Positions 52,836-62,022 of a stretch of 64,000 nt of DNA are shown here, in pieces. Numbering within the stretch: position 1 is the stretch's first letter; each line of letters begins with the position of its first letter. A model generated the notes under the pieces. The model searched no databases. It saw nothing but the letters and a program-made list of their open reading frames with translations, and was not told the DNA's origin. Position numbers and translations under genes: made by a program. This DNA is from Actinomyces sp. 432. Lineage in GTDB: Bacteria > Actinomycetota > Actinomycetes > Actinomycetales > Actinomycetaceae. Where the stretch lies: positions 1,550,001-1,614,000 of the forward strand of contig NZ_CP025249.1 in NCBI RefSeq assembly GCF_009930875.1, written 5' to 3'.

Positions 52836-54854
52836 TCAGCCCTGTCGGGCCATCTGCATACGCCGGTTCTCCAGGCCCACGATCTCCTCAAACAGCTCCC
52901 GGTACCCGGCATCATTCGGATCCATGCGCCGCTGCCGCGAGCGCAGCTGCGTCAGCCGCCGATTGATTCCCGTGCGCGCCAGGGAGGACAGTATGCCCGC
53001 GGCGTAGCGCTCGAGCGCCTCCGAATCCGGCTCGGACTCCCGGTTGCCGCGTGGAGCCGGCAGCGGTAGCGGTGCGACGGCGAGCTCAGTCACCGCTGCG
53101 GCAACCGGCCCGATGGCGCCGGCACGAACCTGCTCAAGCCAGCGGGTGGTGGCTCGCTTGACCGCCTCCGCCGCCGCGAGCCCTGCCGCTTGCGCCTGCT
53201 GCACCAGACCATCGACCTCGGTGGCCCCGCCGGCGGCCTCGATCGCCTCGAATACGGCACGGTGCACCGGTACGGAGAAGGCCACCGCGTTGATGTCGTC
53301 CGCCCCTACGCGCGCCGCGATCTGCGGCATCTGGACGATGACCTCCAAGGCGCGCCGCTCCAGTTTCTCCACCGGGTCGGTCACCGGGGGCAGTCCGGGC
53401 CGCTCGGCGGTAGGCGCGGTGAGGGAGTCGTCTCCCGGACCGTACTCTCCCGCGGCGCCGTCGGCCGGGACACCCGGCCGCATCCCCCGGCGTTCACTGG
53501 CGCGCACCGCGCCCACGGCCTCGGACTCCGGCAGGCCCAGCCAGCCCGCTAATCGGCGCGTGTACTCGCGCTTCAATGCCCGGTCCCGGATTCCGGCCAC
53601 CACGGGCGCGGCAGAGCGCAGGCCCTGCACGCGCCCCTCGGCGGTGTCGAGGTTCAGGTTTGCCAGGGAGGCGCGGATCACGAACTCGAACAGCGGCACG
53701 CGCCGCCCGAGCAGTCGCGGGATGGCGTCCGGCCCCTCCTCCATGCGCAGGTCGCAGGGGTCCAGACCCCGCGGCTCTACGGCCACGAAGGTCTGGGCGG
53801 CAAAGTGCTGGTCCTCCCCGTAGGCGCGCAGGGCCGCCTTCTGGCCGGCGACGTCGCCGTCAAAGGTGAAGATGATCTCACCGCCGCGGGCCCGGTTGCC
53901 GGCGATAACCCCGGCGGAGGGATCGGCAGCATCCCCCAGCAGGCGGCGCACGATGCGCACGTGGTCCGGCCCGAAGGCAGTGCCGCAGGTGGCCACCGCC
54001 GTGGGCACCCCGGACAGGTGCGCGGCCATCACGTCCGTGTATCCCTCGACCACCACGATCTGGTGGGCGCGGGCGATTTCGCTCTTGGCCAGGTCCAGCC
54101 CGTACAGGACCTGCCCCTTGTGGTAGATCGCGGTCTCCGGGGTGTTGAGGTATTTGGGGACGGTTTTGTCCGCATCTGACAGCCGCCGCCCGCCGAAGCC
54201 GACCGGCGCGCCGGTAACGTCGTGAATCGGCCATATCAGCCGGTCCCGGAACCGATCGTAGATGCGCCCGGAATTGCCGCGCCCACACAGCCCGGACTCG
54301 ACCAGCTCACGCTCGGTGAAACCGTGCGAGCGGAGCATATTGGCAAGGTTGTCCCAACCGTCCGGGGCGTAGCCCACCCCGAAGTGGGCGGCGGCATTGC
54401 GGTCGAATCCCCGTCCGGTCAGGAAGTCGCGGCCCACCTGGGCGGCGGGGGTGGCCAGTTGCTCCTGGAACCAGGCCTCGGCCAAGCGGTTGGCCTCCAG
54501 CAGCCGCTGACGGGTGCCGGGCTCGACGCCGCGCTTGACGGTCCCGCCCTCCTCGTAGCGAAGCTGCACCCCCACGCGGCCGGCCAGGTACTCCACCGCC
54601 TCTGTGAAGGACAGGTGGTTGATCTTCTGCACGAAGTCGATCACGTCCCCGCCCTCACCGCAGCCGAAACAGTGCCACAGGCCAAGCTGCGGGCGCACGT
54701 TGAAAGATGGAGTGCGCTCGTCATGGAAGGGACACAGCCCCTTGAGAGAGCCCACTCCCCCGCTCTTGAGCGTGACGTGCTCGCCGACGACGTCCTCGAT
54801 CCTGGCGCGCTCGCGCACCGCATCGATGTCCTCGCGCTTGATCAGACCCGCCAT
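52836..54854 (-). CDS. dnaG: DNA primase
   Basis: A 672-residue primase that makes RNA primers at replication forks. The N-terminal CHC2 zinc domain shows CPFHDERTPSF (about residue 41) and HCFGCGEGGD (about 61). The TOPRIM core has VVEGYTDVMA and ITFTFDGDVAGQK-type acidic motifs near residues 270-330. The C-terminal part binds the DnaB helicase. It is followed downstream by no linked gene; dgt lies upstream on the same strand, an arrangement common in actinobacteria. Confidence 0.95.
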   Translation of the reverse strand: MAGLIKREDIDAVRERARIEDVVGEHVTLKSGGVGSLKGLCPFHDERTPSFNVRPQLGLWHCFGCGEGGDVIDFVQKINHLSFTEAVEYLAGRVGVQLRYEEGGTVKRGVEPGTRQRLLEANRLAEAWFQEQLATPAAQVGRDFLTGRGFDRNAAAHFGVGYAPDGWDNLANMLRSHGFTERELVESGLCGRGNSGRIYDRFRDRLIWPIHDVTGAPVGFGGRRLSDADKTVPKYLNTPETAIYHKGQVLYGLDLAKSEIARAHQIVVVEGYTDVMAAHLSGVPTAVATCGTAFGPDHVRIVRRLLGDAADPSAGVIAGNRARGGEIIFTFDGDVAGQKAALRAYGEDQHFAAQTFVAVEPRGLDPCDLRMEEGPDAIPRLLGRRVPLFEFVIRASLANLNLDTAEGRVQGLRSAAPVVAGIRDRALKREYTRRLAGWLGLPESEAVGAVRASERRGMRPGVPADGAAGEYGPGDDSLTAPTAERPGLPPVTDPVEKLERRALEVIVQMPQIAARVGADDINAVAFSVPVHRAVFEAIEAAGGATEVDGLVQQAQAAGLAAAEAVKRATTRWLEQVRAGAIGPVAAAVTELAVAPLPLPAPRGNRESEPDSEALERYAAGILSSLARTGINRRLTQLRSRQRRMDPNDAGYRELFEEIVGLENRRMQMARQG

Positions 54855-55026
54855 GACCCCATCCTAGGGGAGGGGACTGACGGCTATCGACGCGCTGTAC
54901 CGGGCGGCGCGGGCCGCCCCGAGCCGACCCGCCGCCGGGCCCGTCCCCCAGTGGCGGCCGCGGACTCCGGTGCGGCCGACCCGGTGTGCGGCGTGCCGCA
55001 TCCGGGACGCTGTCCGGGTACCGCTT

Positions 55027-56364
55027 TCATACGGCGGACAGCAGCCCGCAAAGACGGGCGTGCCAGGCCTGTGCCGAGGTGTCGGTCAGGGAGGCGATCT
55101 GGTCCACAACGGCCCGAAGCCGTCCGGCGTCGTCGTCGGCCTCCTTCCAGGCCGCGGCGAATACGGGCTCCAGGTGGGCGCCCTTGCTTTCAAGCAGGGC
55201 GTCGGCGAGATCGAACAGCTCGGTGCGCTGGCGCAGGTAGACGGGTTCGTGCTCGCGGGGCGCCATTACGTAACGCACCGCAGCACCCTTGAGAACCAGG
55301 ATCTCGGCTGCGGTCTCTTCGGGGATCACCAGGTCGGCGTCGTAGCGGGTCAGGGGCCCCTCTCCGAATACCTCCCGGGTAGCGCCGGCCACGGCCGATA
55401 CGAAGCGCCCGATCAGCTCGCTGGTGAGATTCTTCAGCTGCGCCGCATCCGCCAGCGCCCCGGTGTAGGCGCGGATCCAGAACGCCTGCGCGGCCAGCCG
55501 CTCCCAGGCGGCACCCAGGGCGTCGGCGCTTACGCCCCCGCCGTACCAGGAGCGGGTGGCCTCTATCACCGTGGCTACCTCGTCGTCGTCGACGAGCCGG
55601 GCAGGATCCATTTTGAACAGGGCGATGGCGTCCTCCACGTCGTGGACCGAGTAGCCGACGTCGTCGGAGAAGTCCATGATCTGCGCCTCCAGGCAGCGCC
55701 GGTGAGCCGGCGCACCGGCGCGCATCCACGCGAAGATCTCCCGATCCTCCGCGTAGCAGCAGTACTTGACCGCGGACCGGCCGTCTGGGCCACCCGGGCC
55801 CTCGCCCTTCGCCCAGGGATACTTCGCGACGGCGTCCAGGCTGGCGCGAGTGAGGTTCATGCCCACGCCCCGCCCGCCCGCACCCAGGGTCTTGGGCTCC
55901 AGCCGGGTGAGGATGCGGAATGTCTGGGCGTTGCCCTCGAAGCCGCCGATGGACTGCGCCACCACGTTCAGGGCCTGCTCACCGTTGTGCCCGTAGGGTG
56001 GGTGCCCCAGGTCGTGTGACAGGCAGGCCGCGTCCACGACGTCGGGATCGCAGCCCAGCGCCTGGCCGAGTGCCCGTCCCACCTGCGCCACCTCCAGGGA
56101 GTGGGTCAGGCGGGTACGCACGAAGTCGTCCGCTGACGGACCCAGCACCTGGGTCTTTGCTCCCAGCCGCCGCAGCGCGGAGGAGTGCAGCACTCTGGCG
56201 CGGTCACGCTCGAAGGGAGTGCGCTGGGGGTTCTTGGCCGGCTCGGGCACGAACCGCGCCACATCAGCGGCCCCGTAGCCGACCAGGTCGCCGGTTCCCT
56301 CGCCCATAGCGCCGCCCGCCCCGGGTGCGGGAGCGGCAGGAGAATGCTGATGTGAGATGGACAT
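55027..56364 (-). CDS. dgt: Deoxyguanosinetriphosphate triphosphohydrolase-like protein
   Basis: A 445-residue HD-domain enzyme that splits dNTPs into deoxynucleoside and triphosphate. The HD site is clear: RTRLTHSLEVAQ with one metal His, and CLSHDLGHPPYGHNGE with the HD pair. The typical N-terminal RTPFERDRARVLHSSALRRL block confirms the family. The ATG at 56364 is chosen over the upstream GTG as it fits the usual start. It is 172 bases from dnaG. Confidence 0.9.
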   Translation of the reverse strand: MSISHQHSPAAPAPGAGGAMGEGTGDLVGYGAADVARFVPEPAKNPQRTPFERDRARVLHSSALRRLGAKTQVLGPSADDFVRTRLTHSLEVAQVGRALGQALGCDPDVVDAACLSHDLGHPPYGHNGEQALNVVAQSIGGFEGNAQTFRILTRLEPKTLGAGGRGVGMNLTRASLDAVAKYPWAKGEGPGGPDGRSAVKYCCYAEDREIFAWMRAGAPAHRRCLEAQIMDFSDDVGYSVHDVEDAIALFKMDPARLVDDDEVATVIEATRSWYGGGVSADALGAAWERLAAQAFWIRAYTGALADAAQLKNLTSELIGRFVSAVAGATREVFGEGPLTRYDADLVIPEETAAEILVLKGAAVRYVMAPREHEPVYLRQRTELFDLADALLESKGAHLEPVFAAAWKEADDDAGRLRAVVDQIASLTDTSAQAWHARLCGLLSAV

Positions 56365-56541
56365 GAGTCCAACGTATCGCAGCACGTGGCAGCAGCGACC
56401 CTGAGCGCGGGTTACTATGAGTCACGCTCTAGCCCAACGGGTTAGCAGGATTGTCTCGTCACCGGGTCGGGCCCCAGGCCAAGCGCAGGTTCGGTGAGGT
56501 CCGAGGACCGGGTAGATCCCGGCGGAAGGGAGCCGGTTGCC

Positions 56542-57771
56542 GTGACCACCACGACGACGCTCGTCCACCGCGCATACACCGGCCCGGGCCAGTGGTGGCG
56601 CGACAGGCTCGTCTACGAGATCCCGTCTCCCGAGCTGGGGGCGGAAGCCCTGGACGGAGTGTGCGGCATCTTCGAGCACGTCGTCGGCCTGGGCTTCGGC
56701 GTCATCCTGCTGCGCCCCTCACAGCTGGACGTGAGCACTGACCTGGCGGCATTCCAAAACCTCGCCCAGCGCGCGCACGAGCTGGGCCTGCGCGTCATTG
56801 TGCGAATCTCGGGCGCCCTGCGCCCGGTCACTTGCGGTATCGCAGGCCAGGACAATCCGATCGTCATGGGCCAGGAGCGGGACCACGAGGGCCTGGTCGA
56901 GCGCGCGGAGAGCTTCCTCGCTGCCGGCGCGGACGGCGTCGACTTGGGCATTATCATCCCGCCCGATCTGTGGGATCAGTCGGACCTGAAGAGCCTGAGC
57001 CAGTACTTCTCGCAGATGCAGTCCCTGCTGGCCGAGTACGTCCCGGAGGGCATGCTGGGCGCGGACGTGTCGGCCAGCTACCCCGATGCGCTGCGCCATC
57101 ACCTGCAGGACGACTGGCTGCACCACCTGCGCGACGACCGCCTCACGCTCGCAAGCTGGGATCCGGAGTCCCTCACCCGGGCCCTGACCCAGTCGCTTGC
57201 TGAGCACGACCGCTTCGGCGCTCCCCCGGCTTGGCGCTACCTGCCCGGCTACTGGCTGGAGCACGGCGCCACCCCGGGAGGAGGTCGCGCCTGGTTCGAG
57301 ACCGCCTCCGCGCAGGAGGTGTACCGGCGCGCGCTGGCCCTGCAGGCTCTTGTGCTGGCGCTGCCCGGCACCGTGTACCTCCGCCAGGGCGACGAGGTCG
57401 GGCTGCTGGATGCCGATAAGCCCGCGGATCCGCTGGAGCTGGCGAGAATCGTGGGCGAGCGCGCCGCGGCGCAGGGGTCTCAGTTCGGCTCGCCGCTGGC
57501 AACCGTGCGTCACGCCACGTATGTGCGTCACGAGCACCATCTGGCCGGTGCCCCCTTCGCATTCGTAAAGGGCCTGGACTGGTGCCCCCGTGATGTGCTG
57601 GCCGTGCTGGCCCGGGACGTGCTCGTTCTGGTCAACACCTCGCAGCGGCCGATCATCCTTCCGGAGCACGCCGAGGTCCTGCTGTCCTCCGGGCCGCTAG
57701 AGCAGGAGAGCGGCAGTCTGGTGGTTCCACCCACAATCACGGTCTGGGCTGCCGCCGAGACTGTTGCTTAG
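56542..57771 (+). CDS. Degenerate GH13-like (alpha-amylase family) protein
   Basis: A 409-residue protein with the outline of an alpha-amylase (beta/alpha)8 barrel (GPGQWWRDRLVYEIPSPELG start; LAQRAHELGLRVIVRISG; LALPGTVYLRQGDEVGLLD), but the catalytic motifs are lost: no DxxxNH block, GVDLG instead of GxRxD, and WDPES where the late HD motif should be. It is therefore probably not a hydrolase; it may bind glucans or regulate. The GTG has AAGGGAG upstream; an upstream GTG would add 16 residues. It precedes the maltodextrin transporter genes. Confidence 0.7.
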   Translation: MTTTTTLVHRAYTGPGQWWRDRLVYEIPSPELGAEALDGVCGIFEHVVGLGFGVILLRPSQLDVSTDLAAFQNLAQRAHELGLRVIVRISGALRPVTCGIAGQDNPIVMGQERDHEGLVERAESFLAAGADGVDLGIIIPPDLWDQSDLKSLSQYFSQMQSLLAEYVPEGMLGADVSASYPDALRHHLQDDWLHHLRDDRLTLASWDPESLTRALTQSLAEHDRFGAPPAWRYLPGYWLEHGATPGGGRAWFETASAQEVYRRALALQALVLALPGTVYLRQGDEVGLLDADKPADPLELARIVGERAAAQGSQFGSPLATVRHATYVRHEHHLAGAPFAFVKGLDWCPRDVLAVLARDVLVLVNTSQRPIILPEHAEVLLSSGPLEQESGSLVVPPTITVWAAAETVA

Positions 57772-57813
57772 GGCACTTTTTTGCAACAACCTTTCAGGAC
57801 TCCCCCCTCCTTC

Positions 57814-57842
57814 TTGCAAGACTTGCAGTGATGCGTTACATT
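57814..57842 (+). promoter_or_regulatory. malE promoter with LacI-type operator
   Basis: TTGCAA (-35, 57814-57819), 17 bases, TACATT (-10, 57837-57842). The palindrome TGCAAG-a-CTTGCA (57815-57827) covers the -35. CTTGCA-type repeats are the known MalR operators of Streptomyces mal genes, so control by a LacI-family maltose repressor is likely. No such regulator is encoded in this window. Confidence 0.65.
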
Positions 57843-57890
57843 TTTGCGCGTCATCCCATCAACTCCATTCAGGTTCGAAGGAGAATCACG

Positions 57891-59179
57891 GTGTCCCTCA
57901 ATCGCCGGTCGTTCCTCTCTATGACCGCCATCGCCACCACCCTGGCCGCCGCTGCCGCTTGTGGCTCCAACGACGCCTCCACGGCCACGGCCTCGGACGC
58001 CCCGGACGGGGCGACCGCGGAGTCCACCGACGAGCAGGTCGTCCGCGACGCCAACGCCGACCTGGTCATCTGGACCGACGAGGTCAAGGCGGGCGCGCTC
58101 AAGGACATCGCCCAGAAGTGGGGCGACGAACAGGACATCACCGTGGCGGTGCAAACAGTCGCCAACGACGAATTGCAATCCAACTTCATCGCCGCCAACT
58201 CGGCCGGCAACGGCCCGGACATGATCGTGGCAGCACACGACTGGATCGGCAACCTGGTCCAGAATGGCGCCATCTCCCCATTACCCTCGACTCCGCCGCC
58301 GAGTCCAACTACAGCCAGGTCGCGCTGGACGCCGTGACCTACGACGGGCAGTACTACGGCGTGCCGTACTGCGTGGAGACGCTGGGCCTGTTCGTCAATA
58401 AGGACCTCACCGACGTCACCGAGCCCGCCACCATCGAGGAGCTCGTCGAGGCCGGACAGACCTCCGGCGCCGACGTGGTGCTCTCCCTGCCCGTGGGCGA
58501 GGCCGGCGATGCTTATCACATGGAGCCGCTGTACACCTCCGGCGGCGGCTACCTGTTCGGCACCAAGAGCGACGGCTCCCTGGACGCCACCGACGTCGGC
58601 GTCGGCGGCGAGGGCTCCATCGCCGCCGCTGAGAAGATCGGCGGGCTGGGCGAGCAGGGCGTGCTCACCACCTCCGTCACCAGTGACAACGCCATCTCCC
58701 TGTTCACCGAGGGCAAGGCCGCCTACCTGATTTCCGGCCCCTGGGCACTGGGCGACATCAACACCGCCGGCATCAACTTCGAGCTGTCCAAGATCCCCGG
58801 CTTCGAGGGCATGGACGACGCCCGTCCCTTCGCCGGTGTCAATGCCTTCTACGTGGCCGCCGCCGGCGCCAACAAGGCCTTCGCACAGACCTTCGTGGCC
58901 GACGTCGCCAGGGACTCCACCATCGCCGAGGCCATGTACGCGATCAACCCGCTGCCGCCGGTCCAGGAGGACCTGGCCAGCAAGCTGGAGTCGAGCGACG
59001 CCAACATGGTCAAGTTCATGGACTTCGCGGAGAACGCCGATCCGATGCCGGCCATCCCCGAGATGTCCGCCGTCTGGGGCCCGCTGGGCATGGCCGAGGC
59101 CAACATCGTCGATGGTTCGGAGCCCGAGTCCACCATGACCAGCGCCGGAGACGAGATCCGTTCCACGCTCGGACTGTAA
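57891..59179 (+). CDS. malE: Maltose/maltodextrin-binding lipoprotein, frameshifted in this sequence
   Basis: The extracellular solute-binding part of the ABC transporter. It starts with a basic, hydrophobic signal peptide (SLNRRSFLSMTAIATTLAAA) and a lipobox ending AAAC, so it is lipid-anchored. The binding domain follows (ADLVIWTDEVKAGALKDIAQ; NGPDMIVAAHDWIGNLVQNG). At the C run 58276-58279 the frame breaks; one more C restores SPITLDSAAES and the rest (GKAAYLISGPWALGDI; FAGVNAFYVAA). Restored length is about 429 residues, normal for the family. The GTG has GAAGGAG seven bases upstream. Confidence 0.9.
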
Positions 59180-59188
59180 ACCGCGGTC

Positions 59189-59217
59189 GAGGGCCGGCGG
59201 CGAGGCCGCCGGCCCTC
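59189..59217. terminator. Hairpin between malE and malF
   Basis: A perfect 13-bp stem (GAGGGCCGGCGGC) with loop GAG, ten bases after the malE stop. Partial termination or mRNA protection here would keep binding protein levels above permease levels, as in other mal operons. A smaller 7-bp hairpin follows at 59277-59293. Confidence 0.65.
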
Positions 59218-59388
59218 ACCATGACCGGGTATCCCGGCCGTCGCCCGTAAGCGACCGACAGCCCCTGGCCTGCACCGACCGCCCCAGGCGGTCGTCCCCT
59301 CGCCCTGCCCGTTTCGCCCATCTTCATTACTGCTTACGCCTGTCTTATCTTTTCAGCCTCTTTCAGCATTGTGAAAGGTCCTTCGACG

Positions 59389-61023
59389 ATGACGTCCACA
59401 ACCGCCCACAAACGCGGCGCCCACAGCGCCGCTGCAGGCGCGGATGACCCCGAATCCTCCCGTCGCACGACGCGAGAGCGGACCACGACAATCCGCTCCG
59501 TGCTCGGGCGGGTGCTCGTCCTCGGCGCCGCCCTGGCCCTAGCCGCCTACCTGGTACCGCTGCTCATCGCCTCCCAGATGTGGCTATGGCTGTTCATCGT
59601 GGTGGCAGCCACCATCGCCATCTTCATGCTGTACTCCACCCACCGGTTCATCCCGGGCAAGTATTTCTTCCCCGGCACCTTCTTCCTGGCGGTCTTCCTG
59701 ATCGTCCCGATCGTGATGACGATCCAGACCGCCTTCACAAACTTCGGTGACGGATTCCGCGGCACGAAGGAGGACGCCATCACCACCATCACCAACAACT
59801 CCGTCATCCAGGCCGCCGACTCCCCGCTGTACAACCTGTCGGTGGCCACCACCGGTAGTGCCGAGGAGGGCCCCTTCACCCTGTTCCTGGTGGACACCGA
59901 AACCGACGAGGTGCTTTACGGGGCCGACGGCGAGACGGTCCAGCCCGCCAGCGGCGTGGACCTGACGGTCACGGATGGCTTCGTCACCGCCGCCGACGGC
60001 TACACCATCCTGACCGGCAAGCAGATCAACACCGCCTACGACACCATCTCCAACCTGACCCTGTCGGTATCCGACACCAGCGCCATCAAGGTTCAGGGCG
60101 TGCGTTCGGCCTTCGAAGGCACCAAGACGATGGTGTACGACGAAGAGGCCGACTCGATCACGAATGTCCAAACGGGCGACGTCTACACGGTGCAGAAGAT
60201 CGGCAACTCCGACTATTTCGTCAACGCCAACGGCGACAAGCTCGCCCAGTCCTGGAAGCAGAACATCGGCCTGGCCAACTTCCAGCGGCTCTTCGGCAAC
60301 CAGAGCCTGCTCAAGCAGCTGGGCGGCGCCTTCGCCTGGACCCTGATCTTCGCCGGCGGCTCCATGCTGCTGACCTTCCTGCTCGGCTACTTCCTGGCAC
60401 TCACCCTCAATGACGACCGCATCCGCGGCAAGAAGCTGTACCGCTCCTTCCTGCTGCTTCCGTACGCAGTGCCCGGCTTCATCTCACTGCTGATCTGGTC
60501 CAACTTCTACAACCGCGACTTCGGCCTCATCAACGAGATGCTGAACCTGCACATCAACTGGCTGGGAGACCCGAACTGGGCGAAGGTCGCGGTGCTGCTG
60601 ACCAACTTGTGGATGGGCTTCCCCTACATGTTCATCGTCTGCACCGGCGCGCTGCAGTCAATCCCCGATGACCTGAAGGAGGCGGCCCGCATTGACGGGG
60701 CCTCCGGCTGGCAGACGACCACCCGGGTGATTACCCCACTGCTGCTGGTCTCGGTGGCGCCCCTGCTGGTGAGCACCTTCGCCTTCAACTTCAACAACTT
60801 CAACGCCATCCAGCTGCTCACCGAGGGCGGTCCCTTCGCCGCCGGCGAGTACACACGCGGCGGTACGGACATCCTCATCTCGATGGTCTACCGCATAGCC
60901 TTCGGCGGGTCGGGGGCCGACTACGGCTTCGCCTCGGCCGTCTCCGTCATCCTGTTCGTCATCACCGGCGTCCTGGCCGCGGCGCAATTCACTGCAACCC
61001 GCCGCCTCGAGGACATCAACTGA
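59389..61023 (+). CDS. malF: Maltodextrin ABC transporter permease, MalF type
   Basis: A 544-residue inner-membrane permease. Helices lie near residues 50-130, then a large extracytoplasmic loop of about 170 residues (from DAITTITNNSVIQA to SWKQNIGLANFQRLF) equivalent to the P2 loop of MalF, then six more helices. The EAA loop for contact with the ATPase is DLKEAARIDGASGWQTTTRV. The ATG at 59389 with GAAAGG ten bases upstream is preferred over the GTG at 59371. The ATPase subunit is not encoded nearby; a shared MsiK-type ATPase is expected. Confidence 0.9.
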   Translation: MTSTTAHKRGAHSAAAGADDPESSRRTTRERTTTIRSVLGRVLVLGAALALAAYLVPLLIASQMWLWLFIVVAATIAIFMLYSTHRFIPGKYFFPGTFFLAVFLIVPIVMTIQTAFTNFGDGFRGTKEDAITTITNNSVIQAADSPLYNLSVATTGSAEEGPFTLFLVDTETDEVLYGADGETVQPASGVDLTVTDGFVTAADGYTILTGKQINTAYDTISNLTLSVSDTSAIKVQGVRSAFEGTKTMVYDEEADSITNVQTGDVYTVQKIGNSDYFVNANGDKLAQSWKQNIGLANFQRLFGNQSLLKQLGGAFAWTLIFAGGSMLLTFLLGYFLALTLNDDRIRGKKLYRSFLLLPYAVPGFISLLIWSNFYNRDFGLINEMLNLHINWLGDPNWAKVAVLLTNLWMGFPYMFIVCTGALQSIPDDLKEAARIDGASGWQTTTRVITPLLLVSVAPLLVSTFAFNFNNFNAIQLLTEGGPFAAGEYTRGGTDILISMVYRIAFGGSGADYGFASAVSVILFVITGVLAAAQFTATRRLEDIN

Positions 61024-61048
61024 GCGCGCCGGAAGGGACTGATTGAAA

Positions 61049-61984
61049 ATGACTGATGCGAAAACCGCTGCTACTCGCGCGGCCTCCCGTTCCGCCGCTT
61101 CCCCGGAAGCGGAGCCGAAACAGAACCGGATGCCTTTCGGCCGGTGGTTCCGGGAGATCGGCTGGCGTCACGTCGTCGGCGTGCTGGCGCTCGTATTCGC
61201 CGCCTTCCCGATCCTGTACGTCATCTCCGCATCCCTGAACCCCCTGGGGACCGTGGCCTCCACCTCGCTGATTCCCACCCGGGTCAGCCTGATCAACTAC
61301 CAGACGCTGCTCAGCGGCGACAAGGGCCCGTTCACGCGCTGGTACCTGAACACCATGATCGTGTGCGCGGTCGTGGCCGCAGCGCAGATCTTCTTCTCCG
61401 TGCTGGCCGCTTACGCCTTCAGCCGCTTCCGCTTCAAGGGGCGCCGCGGCGGCCTGCTGGCCCTGCTGCTGATCATGATGTTCCCCACCACGCTGTCGAT
61501 GATCGCCATCTACAACATGATCTCCGGCATCGGGGACGTGCTGCCCGCCATCGGCTTGAACACACTGCTGGGCTACTGCCTGGCGCTCATGGGCGGCGCC
61601 CTGGGCCAGGTATGGCTGATCAAGGGCACCTTCGACACGATTCCCAAGGAGCTCGACGAGGCCGCCATCCTCGACGGCTGCACCCACTGGCAGGTCTTCT
61701 ACCGGATTCTGCTGCCCTCCTTGAAGCCGATCCTGGCAACCACCTTCCTGCTGGCCTTCGTCGGCATCATCTCCGAGTTCCTGCTGGGCTCGATCTTCCT
61801 GACCGACAACTCCAAGAAGACCCTCGCCGTCGGCCTGTACGGCATGCTCTCCGGCGACCGCTCTAACAACCTCGGCATCTTCGCCGCCGGCTCGGTCATG
61901 ACCATGGTGCCGGTGATCGCCCTGTTCCAGTACCTGCAGAAGTACATCGTCGGCGGTGCGACCGCCGGAGCTGTCAAGGGCTGA
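61049..61984 (+). CDS. malG: Maltodextrin ABC transporter permease, MalG type
   Basis: A 311-residue permease with six helices and the EAA motif ELDEAAILDGCTHWQVFY. A charged N-terminal tail of about 35 residues precedes the first helix. GGAAGGGA is ten bases before the ATG. It pairs with MalF to form the membrane channel; 25 bases separate the two genes. The end TAGAVKG is typical of MalG. Confidence 0.92.
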   Translation: MTDAKTAATRAASRSAASPEAEPKQNRMPFGRWFREIGWRHVVGVLALVFAAFPILYVISASLNPLGTVASTSLIPTRVSLINYQTLLSGDKGPFTRWYLNTMIVCAVVAAAQIFFSVLAAYAFSRFRFKGRRGGLLALLLIMMFPTTLSMIAIYNMISGIGDVLPAIGLNTLLGYCLALMGGALGQVWLIKGTFDTIPKELDEAAILDGCTHWQVFYRILLPSLKPILATTFLLAFVGIISEFLLGSIFLTDNSKKTLAVGLYGMLSGDRSNNLGIFAAGSVMTMVPVIALFQYLQKYIVGGATAGAVKG

Positions 61985-62022
61985 CCCGCTACGCCCGTGA
62001 GGAACAATCCAAGAACTGATCG

